DNA of 6,776 bases, from positions 1 through 6,776 of the forward strand of contig PMJK01000088.1 in NCBI GenBank assembly GCA_003158505.1, written 5' to 3'. A model generated the notes under the pieces. The model searched no databases. It was not told where the DNA came from and saw nothing but the letters and a program-made list of their open reading frames with translations. Made by a program: the position numbers and the translations under genes. Each line of letters begins with the position of its first letter. Within the stretch, counting starts at the first letter, position 1. Shown piece by piece: positions 1-5,402 of the stretch. This stretch comes from Holophagaceae bacterium (GTDB lineage: Bacteria; Acidobacteriota; Holophagae; Holophagales; Holophagaceae).

Positions 1-1
1 C

Positions 2-301
2 CCGGCCCTGTTCCACACCGGCTGGTTCGGGGAGTCGCTCCTCACTCAGACGCTCATCATCCATGTCATCCGCACCAACAAGATCCCCTTCCTCGAAAGC
101 CGGGCCAGTTGGCCGCTCACCCTCGCATCCGTGGTCATCGTGGCGTTCGGCGCCTGGTTGCCGGTCTCACCTCTGGCGAGCACCCTTGGATTCGTTCCGC
201 TCCCGGGATTGTTCTGGCTGCTTCTGGCCGGCATGCTGCTCTGCTACGCGGTGCTGACCCAGGTGGCGAAGGTCTGGTTCATCCGCCGGTTTGGCGAGTG
301 A
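2..301 (+). CDS. mgtA: Magnesium-translocating P-type ATPase, C-terminal fragment (cut by window edge)
   Basis: The reading frame is open from base 2 and ends at TGA 299-301, giving the last 99 residues of a protein whose start lies outside the window. The residues around LLTQTLIIHVIRTNKIPF, followed by E-S-R-A-S-W-P-L and then by SPLAS, closely match what I remember of the MgtA/MgtB C-terminus, which forms the last membrane segments (M8-M10) of P3B-type Mg2+ pumps. Two hydrophobic helices are visible, one around SVVIVAFGAWLPV and one around LPGLFWLLLAGMLLCYAVL. The protein ends in the basic tail FIRRFGE, as in the enterobacterial proteins. Family knowledge says that these pumps import Mg2+ at the inner membrane. 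The catalytic domains are not in view, so activity cannot be judged, and MgtA cannot be told from MgtB by this fragment. The next ATPase gene follows after 66 bases with no visible terminator, so co-transcription is possible. Confidence 0.9.
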   Translation, partial: PALFHTGWFGESLLTQTLIIHVIRTNKIPFLESRASWPLTLASVVIVAFGAWLPVSPLASTLGFVPLPGLFWLLLAGMLLCYAVLTQVAKVWFIRRFGE

Positions 302-327
302 GGACCATACCGGAAGGGGTGAGCGTT

Positions 328-363
328 ATGGCCGGCTGTTCTGGTCTCATGAATGGAAGGTGA
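328..363 (+). CDS. Possible 11-codon leader ORF ahead of the second ATPase
   Basis: ATG at 328 opens an 11-residue ORF (MAGCSGLMNGR) that ends at TGA 361-363. A strong Shine-Dalgarno run, GGAAGGGG at 312-319, precedes it with 8-base spacing. The stop codon lies just after the ribosome-binding site (355-360) and 4 bases before the start (368) of the P-type ATPase. A ribosome terminating here would therefore cover the downstream initiation region, a layout compatible with translational coupling or a leader peptide. The peptide matches nothing I recognise, and the ORF is short enough to be chance. The strong ribosome-binding site is the only positive evidence. Confidence 0.25.
   Translation: MAGCSGLMNGR
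355..360 (+). promoter_or_regulatory. Ribosome-binding site that fixes the ATPase start at 368
   Basis: GGAAGG lies 7 bases before ATG 368. The other in-frame ATG, at 353, overlaps this site and has no purine-rich run of its own at the right distance. The later start is therefore preferred, which removes five residues (MEGEP) from the longest possible protein. Confidence 0.7.
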
Positions 364-367
364 ACCG

Positions 368-2977
368 ATGACCGTCACATCCCCACCGCCCTCATCCACC
401 AGCCTCAACCTGGACGAGTTCACGGGCCTTACGGAACAGGAAGCCTCACTCCGCTTGGCGCGCGAAGGGCCCAACGAACTGCCGTCCCGTGAGAACCGCG
501 GCATCCTGGCCATCGCCTGGGAGGTGATCCGCGAACCCATGTTCCTGCTGCTCGTGGCGGCGGGCTCCCTCTACCTGCTGATGGGATCGCCGAAGGATGC
601 CCTCATGCTCCTCGGGTTTGTCTTTGTGATCATGGGCATCACCATCGTCCAGGAACGGCGGACGGAGCATGCCCTGGAAGCTCTGCGGGATCTTTCCAGC
701 CCCCGGGCCCTGGTGATCCGGGGTGGCAAACAACAGCGAATCGCTGGCCGGGACGTGGTTCCCGGAGATGTCGTGATCGTGGCGGAAGGGGATCGCGTTC
801 CGGCCGATGCCATTCTCCGGTCCGGCATCAATCTGTCCGTGGACGAATCCCTGCTCACGGGGGAGTCTGTCCCCGTTCGCAAGGTGGCCTCGGCCCAGGC
901 CAAGGCCCTCAACGTCCCCGGGGGGGATGACCTGCCATCCCTGTTCTCGGGAACCCTGGTGACCGCCGGTCAAGGGGTGGTGGACGTCATCAGGACTGGC
1001 CCTCAGACAGAGCTCGGCAAGATCGGCAAGGCCCTGCAGCAGGTGGAGCCGGAAACCACGGGCCTCCAACAGGAGACTGGGCGGCTGGTTCGGATCCTGG
1101 CTGTTGTGGGGCTGAGCGCCTGCGCCGTGGTGGTGATCGCCTATGCCCTCACCCGGGGCGGCGGGTCCGCCGTCTGGAAGCAGGGATTGCTCGCTGGGAT
1201 CACCCTGGCGATGGCAGTCCTGCCCGAAGAATTCCCCGTCATCCTCACCGTGTTCATGGCCCTCGGCGCCTGGCGCATCTCCCGCAGTAGCCGAGTCCTC
1301 ACCCGGCGCATGCCCGCCATCGAAAGCCTCGGGTCGGCGACCGTGCTGTGCGTGGACAAGACCGGAACCCTGACCCTCAACCAGATGACACTGAAACGCC
1401 TGGATGTGCAGGGTCATTCCCAGGATTTAGCCACGGCAGGCACTGAGCTGGCGGAATCAGTCCATGAGCTGATGGAATACGCCATCCTGGCCAGCCGGCG
1501 GGACCCCTTCGATCCCATGGAACGGGCCCTTCAGGAGGCGGGCAAACGGTGGCTGATGGAGACGGAACATCTTCATCCGGAGTGGTCACTGGCGAAGGAA
1601 TATCCCCTGACGCCAGACCTCCTGGCCGTGTCCCAAGCCTGGACCAGCGGGCCAAACGAGGTCATGGTGGCGACCAAAGGGGCCCCCGAGGCGGTGGCCG
1701 ATCTTTGCCATCTACCTGAAGACCACCGGGCCCGCATCAAGGAGCGGATGCTGGCGCTGGCCTCCCAGGGACTGCGCGTCCTGGGTGTGGCCCGAGGAAA
1801 GTACAGTCCATCCAATCTGCCAGCAACGCACCATGACCTGGAACTGGAGTTCCTGGGGCTGCTCGGACTGGAGGATCCCGTCCGGCCCACCGTTCCCGCC
1901 GCCGTGGCTGAATGCCGCACCGCGGGCATCCGCGTGATCATGATCACCGGCGATTACCCGGCCACGGCCGAGAGCATCGCCCGGCAGGCGGGAATCGCCG
2001 ATCCCGAAAAGGTCATCACCGGAAGCGAACTCAAGGAAATGAGCGATGAGGTTCTCGCGGAACGGATCCGGGAGGTGAATGTCTTCGCCCGCGTGGTTCC
2101 GGAACAGAAACTCCGGCTCGTCGTTGCGCTCAAGGCCAACGGCGAAGTAGTGGCCATGACGGGGGATGGTGTGAACGACGCTCCTGCCTTGAAGGCCGCC
2201 CACATCGGCGTGGCCATGGGTGGCCGCGGCACAGACGTGGCGAGGGAAGCGGCCTCGCTGGTGCTGCTGGATGACGATTTCTCCTCCATCATGGCCGCCA
2301 TCAAGCTGGGGCGACGCATCTTCGACAACATCCGCAAAGCGATGGCCTTCACCTTTGCCGTCCATGTGCCGATCGCCGGACTATCCATATTCCCGGTGTT
2401 CTTACCTGGCTGGCCGCTGCTCCTGTTGCCGATCCACATCGTCTTCCTCGAGCTGGTGATCGACCCTTCCTGTTCCCTGATCTTCGAGGCGGAGGAGGCC
2501 GAGCCTGATGTCATGGGACGCCCGCCCCGGGCCACCAGCGAACGTCTATTCAGCATGAAATCCATCGGCCTGGCCTTGTTGCAAGGCTGTACAGCCTTGG
2601 CCGCCTGCCTGGTGGTCTACCTCGTGGCCCGCCCCATGCGAGGGGACGATGCCGCCCGGACCCTGACCTTTGCGGCCTTGGTGGTGTCCTTCGTGGCCAT
2701 CATCCTGACCAACCGGTCCTGGACCTACAGCATCATCGGCAGCCTGGCACAACCCAACACGGCACTCTGGTGGGTGCTTGGCGGAACGGGCATCTTCCTC
2801 GCGCTGGCGCTGTACTGGTCGCCGGTACAGCGTCTCTTCCATTTCACACCGGTCGCAGGCATGGACCTCCTGTTGGCCTGCACCGCTGGCTTTGCCAGCA
2901 TCCTATGGTTCGAAGTGCTGAAGATGGTGCGCCGTGGAAGGCCGCCTATGGCCAGCCTTGGCCATCCATCGAATTGA
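368..2977 (+). CDS. Cation-transporting P-type ATPase, PEEFP subfamily (P2-like), ion unknown
   Basis: This 869-residue protein has the complete P-type ATPase core. An N-terminal cation-ATPase region (LTEQEASLRLAREGPNELP) is followed by the M1-M2 helices, the actuator motif TGES (164-167), and M4 with PEEFP (286-290). Next come the phosphorylated aspartate D330 in DKTGTLT, the nucleotide-binding KGAPE (437-441), TGD (527-529), the hinge TGDGVNDAP (598-606), and six C-terminal helices. No catalytic residue is missing. There is no N-terminal metal-binding domain and no CPC motif, so a heavy-metal P1B pump is unlikely. It is not a second MgtA either. Family knowledge says SERCA-like Ca2+ pumps carry PEGLP in M4 and N-x-x-x-D in M6. 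Here M4 has two glutamates (E287, E288), M5 has H666 in FAVHVP, and M6 has E695-x-x-x-D699. Such pumps are widespread in bacteria and usually annotated only as 'cation-translocating P-type ATPase', so Ca2+, H+ or another cation are all open. The start at 368 is chosen from its ribosome-binding site. Confidence 0.93.
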   Translation: MTVTSPPPSSTSLNLDEFTGLTEQEASLRLAREGPNELPSRENRGILAIAWEVIREPMFLLLVAAGSLYLLMGSPKDALMLLGFVFVIMGITIVQERRTEHALEALRDLSSPRALVIRGGKQQRIAGRDVVPGDVVIVAEGDRVPADAILRSGINLSVDESLLTGESVPVRKVASAQAKALNVPGGDDLPSLFSGTLVTAGQGVVDVIRTGPQTELGKIGKALQQVEPETTGLQQETGRLVRILAVVGLSACAVVVIAYALTRGGGSAVWKQGLLAGITLAMAVLPEEFPVILTVFMALGAWRISRSSRVLTRRMPAIESLGSATVLCVDKTGTLTLNQMTLKRLDVQGHSQDLATAGTELAESVHELMEYAILASRRDPFDPMERALQEAGKRWLMETEHLHPEWSLAKEYPLTPDLLAVSQAWTSGPNEVMVATKGAPEAVADLCHLPEDHRARIKERMLALASQGLRVLGVARGKYSPSNLPATHHDLELEFLGLLGLEDPVRPTVPAAVAECRTAGIRVIMITGDYPATAESIARQAGIADPEKVITGSELKEMSDEVLAERIREVNVFARVVPEQKLRLVVALKANGEVVAMTGDGVNDAPALKAAHIGVAMGGRGTDVAREAASLVLLDDDFSSIMAAIKLGRRIFDNIRKAMAFTFAVHVPIAGLSIFPVFLPGWPLLLLPIHIVFLELVIDPSCSLIFEAEEAEPDVMGRPPRATSERLFSMKSIGLALLQGCTALAACLVVYLVARPMRGDDAARTLTFAALVVSFVAIILTNRSWTYSIIGSLAQPNTALWWVLGGTGIFLALALYWSPVQRLFHFTPVAGMDLLLACTAGFASILWFEVLKMVRRGRPPMASLGHPSN

Positions 2978-3023
2978 ACGGGGAGGTCTTCGTCTTGATG
3001 GAGTGAGGGCTTTCACGCGCCTC

Positions 3024-3062
3024 CCATAATATGTTATATACTTTGTTTATACATATTTACAA
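3024..3062 (+). promoter_or_regulatory. AT-rich block upstream of the secreted-protein gene
   Basis: This is the only strongly AT-rich stretch in an otherwise GC-rich window. It includes ATAA-TATG-TTAT (3026-3037), a -10-like TATACT (3037-3042) and TATACA (3048-3053). Neither -10-like hexamer has a good -35 partner at 16-18 bases. It sits directly upstream of the -24/-12 element at 3065, so it could be a bendable or protein-binding region such as an IHF or activator site, although I cannot find a clean IHF consensus. It marks a likely regulatory boundary between the ATPase gene and what follows. Confidence 0.4.
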
Positions 3063-3064
3063 AC

Positions 3065-3080
3065 TGGCACGAAAGACGCT
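3065..3080 (+). promoter_or_regulatory. Candidate sigma-54 (-24/-12) promoter
   Basis: TGGCACG (3065-3071) matches the -24 part of the RpoN consensus (TGGCACG-N4-TTGCW) perfectly. The -12 GC is at 3078-3079, exactly ten bases after the -24 GG, and is followed by T. The weak point is the two bases before the GC, which read AC instead of TT. Transcription would start near 3090, leaving an untranslated leader of about 70 bases before the ATG at 3162. No matching element was seen in the other intergenic gaps. Sigma-54 promoters need an enhancer-binding protein, and its site is not identified here. Confidence 0.45.
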
Positions 3081-3148
3081 CACTGGATGAATCCAGCAAG
3101 TGATCGTTCCCCGCGCCCCAAGCGTAGGGTGAACGAGTTTGTCGTGGG

Positions 3149-3153
3149 GGAGG
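3149..3153 (+). promoter_or_regulatory. Ribosome-binding site that fixes the secreted-protein start at 3162
   Basis: GGAGG, inside a longer GGGGGAGG run, lies 8 bases before ATG 3162. The earlier in-frame ATG at 3087 has no comparable site. It would also put 25 charged residues ahead of the signal peptide and lie at or before the predicted sigma-54 transcription start. Confidence 0.7.
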
Positions 3154-3161
3154 TAGGCGCC

Positions 3162-4052
3162 ATGAAATCGTTTGGTCTTATTAACATGGGAATCCTGCCC
3201 CTGCTGCTTGAGGCCATGACCCCGGCCTATGCCCAGCACGATCAACGCGAGCAGGAGTCGAGGCGCCCCAATCAGGAACAGGAAGCCAAACCTGCCCGGC
3301 AGCAGCCACCGCCAAATCCCGAGCGACAACAGCCGCCACCACAACCTGTGCGACAGCAGCCACCGCCGGCTCCCAAAAAGCAGCCAGCCCAGCCGAGGCC
3401 AGAGCGGCCACCGCCACAATCGAAACCCGCGGGTCAGGCAGAGCCTCGACATCCTCAGAAGCCCACCTACAGCGGACACCCTCAATCGGCCAATCCCGCC
3501 CGTCCAGAAGAACAGGAACGGGCCCGTGGTCAGCAGCAGCAGCAAAAGCAGCAGCAAGCAGCCAAGGCCCAGCAGGAGCAGAAACAGCGACCGCAGAACC
3601 TCAAGGGCCAGCAAGAGCAGAAGCCAATCCGGGAACAACCGCACCAACAGCAGGCCCATCGCCCGGCGCAGCAGGTGCAGCGCGATTATGAGAACCAGCA
3701 CAAGGGAGCCTGGCTCGATCACCGCGCGCACAACTGGCAGGCTGAGCACCATAGCTGGGAGCAGCGAGGCGGTTACAAGGGCTACCGGATCCCGGATGCC
3801 CGCTACCGGAGTTCCTTCGGTCCGAGCCATTCGTTCCGGATGTTCAGCTTCCCCCTGATGGTGGTCAGTGGTTTCCCCCGCTTCCAGTACGGAGGGTTGT
3901 GGTTCAGCGTCATGGACCCATGGCCTGAATACTGGTCTGACAACTGGTACGGCAACGATGAGGTGTATGTCGAGTTCTACGGGGGTGGCTACTACCTGCG
4001 CAACCGCATGCACCCCATGGATCGAATAGCCCTCTCCGTGTACGTCAGTTAG
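3162..4052 (+). CDS. Secreted Pro/Gln-rich repeat protein with Trp/Tyr-rich C-terminal domain, function unknown
   Basis: The protein has 296 residues when started at 3162. The N-terminus (MKSFGLINMGILPLLLEAMT..) looks like a Sec signal peptide with a likely cleavage after A-Y-A, between residues 24 and 25. The glutamate at position 17 in its hydrophobic core is unusual. Residues 25 to about 171 are low-complexity, rich in Gln, Pro, Lys and Arg. They contain nine-residue repeats of the RQQPPPxPx type from residue 46 and a polyglutamine stretch at 124-132. Residues from about 172 to 296 look folded. They include YRIPDARYR (208-216), then FPRFQYGGLWF, a tryptophan-rich DPWPEYWSDNWYG and a Tyr-rich end. 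From memory, similar C-terminal domains occur in uncharacterised acidobacterial exported proteins, but I can name no family. A tethered or wall-spanning envelope protein is plausible: a disordered linker followed by a compact domain. No membrane anchor, lipobox or catalytic motif is visible. The gene has its own candidate promoter upstream. Confidence 0.85.
   Translation: MKSFGLINMGILPLLLEAMTPAYAQHDQREQESRRPNQEQEAKPARQQPPPNPERQQPPPQPVRQQPPPAPKKQPAQPRPERPPPQSKPAGQAEPRHPQKPTYSGHPQSANPARPEEQERARGQQQQQKQQQAAKAQQEQKQRPQNLKGQQEQKPIREQPHQQQAHRPAQQVQRDYENQHKGAWLDHRAHNWQAEHHSWEQRGGYKGYRIPDARYRSSFGPSHSFRMFSFPLMVVSGFPRFQYGGLWFSVMDPWPEYWSDNWYGNDEVYVEFYGGGYYLRNRMHPMDRIALSVYVS
3297..3431 (+). repeat. 27-base in-frame tandem repeat encoding RQQPPPxPx
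   Basis: Three clear copies of a nine-codon unit begin at 3297, 3324 and 3351 with exact 27-base spacing. They encode RQQPPPNPE, RQQPPPQPV and RQQPPPAPK. Two decayed copies follow in the same register, KQPAQPRPE (3378) and RPPPQSKPA (3405). The copies differ at wobble positions, so the array is not freshly duplicated. Copy number could vary between strains without shifting the reading frame. Confidence 0.8.
3531..3557 (+). repeat. CAG/CAA tract encoding polyglutamine
   Basis: Nine codons read (CAG)4-CAA-AAG-CAG-CAG-CAA, giving QQQQQKQQQ at residues 124-132 of the secreted protein. It is a short in-frame triplet tract, so any slippage would change linker length and not frame. Confidence 0.8.
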
Positions 4053-4093
4053 ACAACCTAATAATCACCTCTCATCTACCAAGGAGTCATGAC

Positions 4094-4780
4094 ATGACCG
4101 CTATCATCGAAAAAACCGACACAGACCTGAAGATGGATGTGCTTGCCGAATTGGAATTCGAACCCTCCGTGGACATCACGGATCTGGGCGTCCTGGTGAA
4201 GGATGGCGTGGTGACGCTCAATGGCCGTGCTTCCAGTTATGGCGAAAAGCTCAATGCCGTGCGCGCCACCAAGCGGGTGGCCGGCGTGTTGGCCATCGCC
4301 GATGACATCAAAGTCAACCTGCCTGAATTCGGCCAGCATACCGACAGTGAAATCGCCACCTTCGCGGCCAATCACATCAACTGGTCCACGGAGATCCCCG
4401 CTGGAGCCGTCAAAGTGGTGGTTCGTGACGGCCGGATCACGCTCGAGGGCACGGTGGAGTGGGGGTACCAGAAACACGCCGCGGAAATGGCAGTCCAGGA
4501 CCTGGCGGGTGTCAAGGACATCAGCAATGAGATCAAGATCAATCCATCCTTGACTGCCTCTGCCATCGGCACGGACATCGAATCTGCCATCAGGCGGAAT
4601 GCCATGCTGGACGACAGCGCCATCCAGGTGGAGACTTCCGGAAGCACCGTGGTGCTCCGCGGCAAAGTCCACAACCATGCCGAGTTGGAAGAGGCTGTGC
4701 GAGTGGCCTGGGCCGCCCCAGGGGTCCACACGGTGGACAATCAGCTCAAGGTGGATTGGTTCTGGGGGCTGTCCGATTGA
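4094..4780 (+). CDS. Triple BON-domain protein, cytoplasmic
   Basis: The 228-residue protein consists almost entirely of three BON domains, at about residues 10-76, 83-150 and 158-221. Each has the typical pattern: a strand with a central glycine (VTLNGRA, ITLEGTV, VVLRGKV), a helix containing conserved Ala/Val residues, a turn ending in A/P-G-V, and a closing strand (ADDIKV, SNEIKI, DNQLKV). BON domains are known from OsmY, Kon (YgaU) and secretins, where they bind membranes, lipids or ions. Unlike OsmY, this protein has no signal peptide, so it should stay in the cytoplasm. The start is supported by AAGGAG (4081-4086) with 7-base spacing. An overlapping ATG at 4089 is out of frame. It lies 41 bases after the secreted-protein gene with no visible terminator between, so the two probably share a transcript. 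BON proteins commonly accompany stress genes, and a stress or ion-sensing role here is inferred only. Confidence 0.9.
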   Translation: MTAIIEKTDTDLKMDVLAELEFEPSVDITDLGVLVKDGVVTLNGRASSYGEKLNAVRATKRVAGVLAIADDIKVNLPEFGQHTDSEIATFAANHINWSTEIPAGAVKVVVRDGRITLEGTVEWGYQKHAAEMAVQDLAGVKDISNEIKINPSLTASAIGTDIESAIRRNAMLDDSAIQVETSGSTVVLRGKVHNHAELEEAVRVAWAAPGVHTVDNQLKVDWFWGLSD

Positions 4781-4871
4781 TGCCGCAGGCGCCGCCGACA
4801 ATGGCTGAATGAGTCTGAGGGCCGGCACACCCCTCCTCGCCATGTTCACCACCCACTGGAATCCTCCCGCT

Positions 4872-4875
4872 GGAG
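4872..4875 (+). promoter_or_regulatory. Ribosome-binding site supporting a CTG start at 4882
   Basis: GGAG lies 6 bases before CTG 4882. It is the only well-placed Shine-Dalgarno-like site upstream of the conserved WIDH region of the following gene, and is the main support for the non-canonical start. Confidence 0.45.
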
Positions 4876-4881
4876 ACTGCC

Positions 4882-5286
4882 CTGAGAAGCTCGGCTGAAA
4901 TCTGGATTGATCATCAAAAGGCGGTCATCAGGACTGTCTCCGCTCTGGGAGAAACCACTTTGGAAATCTGGGCACCCGCCGGTAGAAAGCCAGCATGTAC
5001 GGAGGACCGCCGCTCCATGACGTCCACCGAGCCCCGGCTGCTCAAGTCGGATCCCGACCATCCAGGGGAGTTTCTGGGCCATCTCAACCAGTACTATTCC
5101 GAGGTGATTGCCGCCATCGGGGATGCCATCTCCGTTCTGATTTTTGGTCCTGGCGAAGCCAAAATGGAACTTGGGAGGCGACTCGGGCCTGCTCTGGCAG
5201 TGGCGCGCATCCATGTGATGGAGACAGGCGGCCGGATGACAGATCGCCAGATCGCCGACCGAGCGCGGGACCATCTCTATAACTAG
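4882..5286 (+). CDS. eRF1-domain-like 'translational machinery' family protein, probable CTG start
   Basis: The frame encodes about 134 residues with the landmarks of a small bacterial family related to domain 3 of eRF1/Pelota. An N-terminal IWIDHQKAVI has WIDH at residues 8-11. A central LNQYYSEVIAAIGDA follows, then FGPGEAK (88-94) and a C-terminal MTDRQIADRARDHL (119-132). From memory, family members begin a few residues before W-I/L-D-H and are about 130-140 residues long, which places the start near 4882. No ATG, GTG or TTG is available there. The frame is open from 4819, and its first TTG, at 4960, would delete the WIDH region. CTG 4882 has GGAG six bases upstream and is the best candidate; CTG 4870 is the alternative. 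An upstream ATG at 4842 is in another frame and stops at 4898. The biochemical role of the family is not established, and members are often found near stress genes. The frame from WIDH to the stop is certain, the exact start is not. Confidence 0.8.
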   Translation: MRSSAEIWIDHQKAVIRTVSALGETTLEIWAPAGRKPACTEDRRSMTSTEPRLLKSDPDHPGEFLGHLNQYYSEVIAAIGDAISVLIFGPGEAKMELGRRLGPALAVARIHVMETGGRMTDRQIADRARDHLYN

Positions 5287-5309
5287 CCTTCTACAAAGGA
5301 CCCGGACCC

Positions 5310-5402
5310 ATGACAAAGCCTTTCGCTCTCAGCCCGAGGTGGTTGGCAGGGTTTTCCCAGGATAGAGATTTCCAGTATGGACACCCTCAGCGATACCTCT
5401 GA
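5310..5402 (+). CDS. Possible 30-residue ORF overlapping the macA start
   Basis: ATG 5310 opens a 30-residue frame that ends at TGA 5400-5402. It is preceded by AAAGGA (5295-5300) with 9-base spacing, a better ribosome-binding site than the one before macA. It overlaps the first 26 bases of macA in another frame. Translation of it could deliver ribosomes to the weak macA start, or it may be chance. The peptide (MTKPFALSPRWLAGF..) has no recognised domain and no clear membrane segment. Confidence 0.25.
   Translation: MTKPFALSPRWLAGFSQDRDFQYGHPQRYL

Noticed and set aside
446..1417. Long open frame of 323 codons on the minus strand inside the ATPase gene
   Set aside because: Its His/Gly/Gln-rich translation has no family signature. 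It is a codon-bias shadow of the confirmed P-type ATPase on the plus strand.
2980..3025. GGGGAGG / CCTCCC inverted repeat after the P-type ATPase gene
   Set aside because: The arms are six bases apart by a loop of over 30 bases and no T-run follows directly. The AT-rich block beyond it fits an upstream regulatory region better than a terminator.
3057..4013. Minus-strand 318-codon frame with long leucine-rich stretches that look like membrane helices
   Set aside because: The Leu/Leu runs are the reverse complement of the CAG/CAA-rich Gln tracts of the secreted protein. The plus strand has a signal peptide, a good ribosome-binding site and a structured C-terminal domain.
4817..4835. GAGGG...CCCTC hairpin after the BON gene as a possible terminator
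   Set aside because: The stem has only five pairs with a nine-base loop, and no T-run follows. It does not qualify as an intrinsic terminator.
4842..4898. ATG 4842 as the start of the eRF1-like gene
   Set aside because: It is in a different frame, meets a stop at 4896-4898 and has no ribosome-binding site at the right distance. It could serve only if a frameshift were assumed.
5241..5256. Tandem 8-base repeat AGATCGCC x2
   Set aside because: It falls inside the conserved MTDRQIADRA segment, whose length fits the family, so it is coincidental codon use and not a duplication.
5278..5284. TATAACT as a -10 element for macA
   Set aside because: No -35-like hexamer is found 16-18 bases upstream, and the site overlaps the end of the preceding coding sequence.
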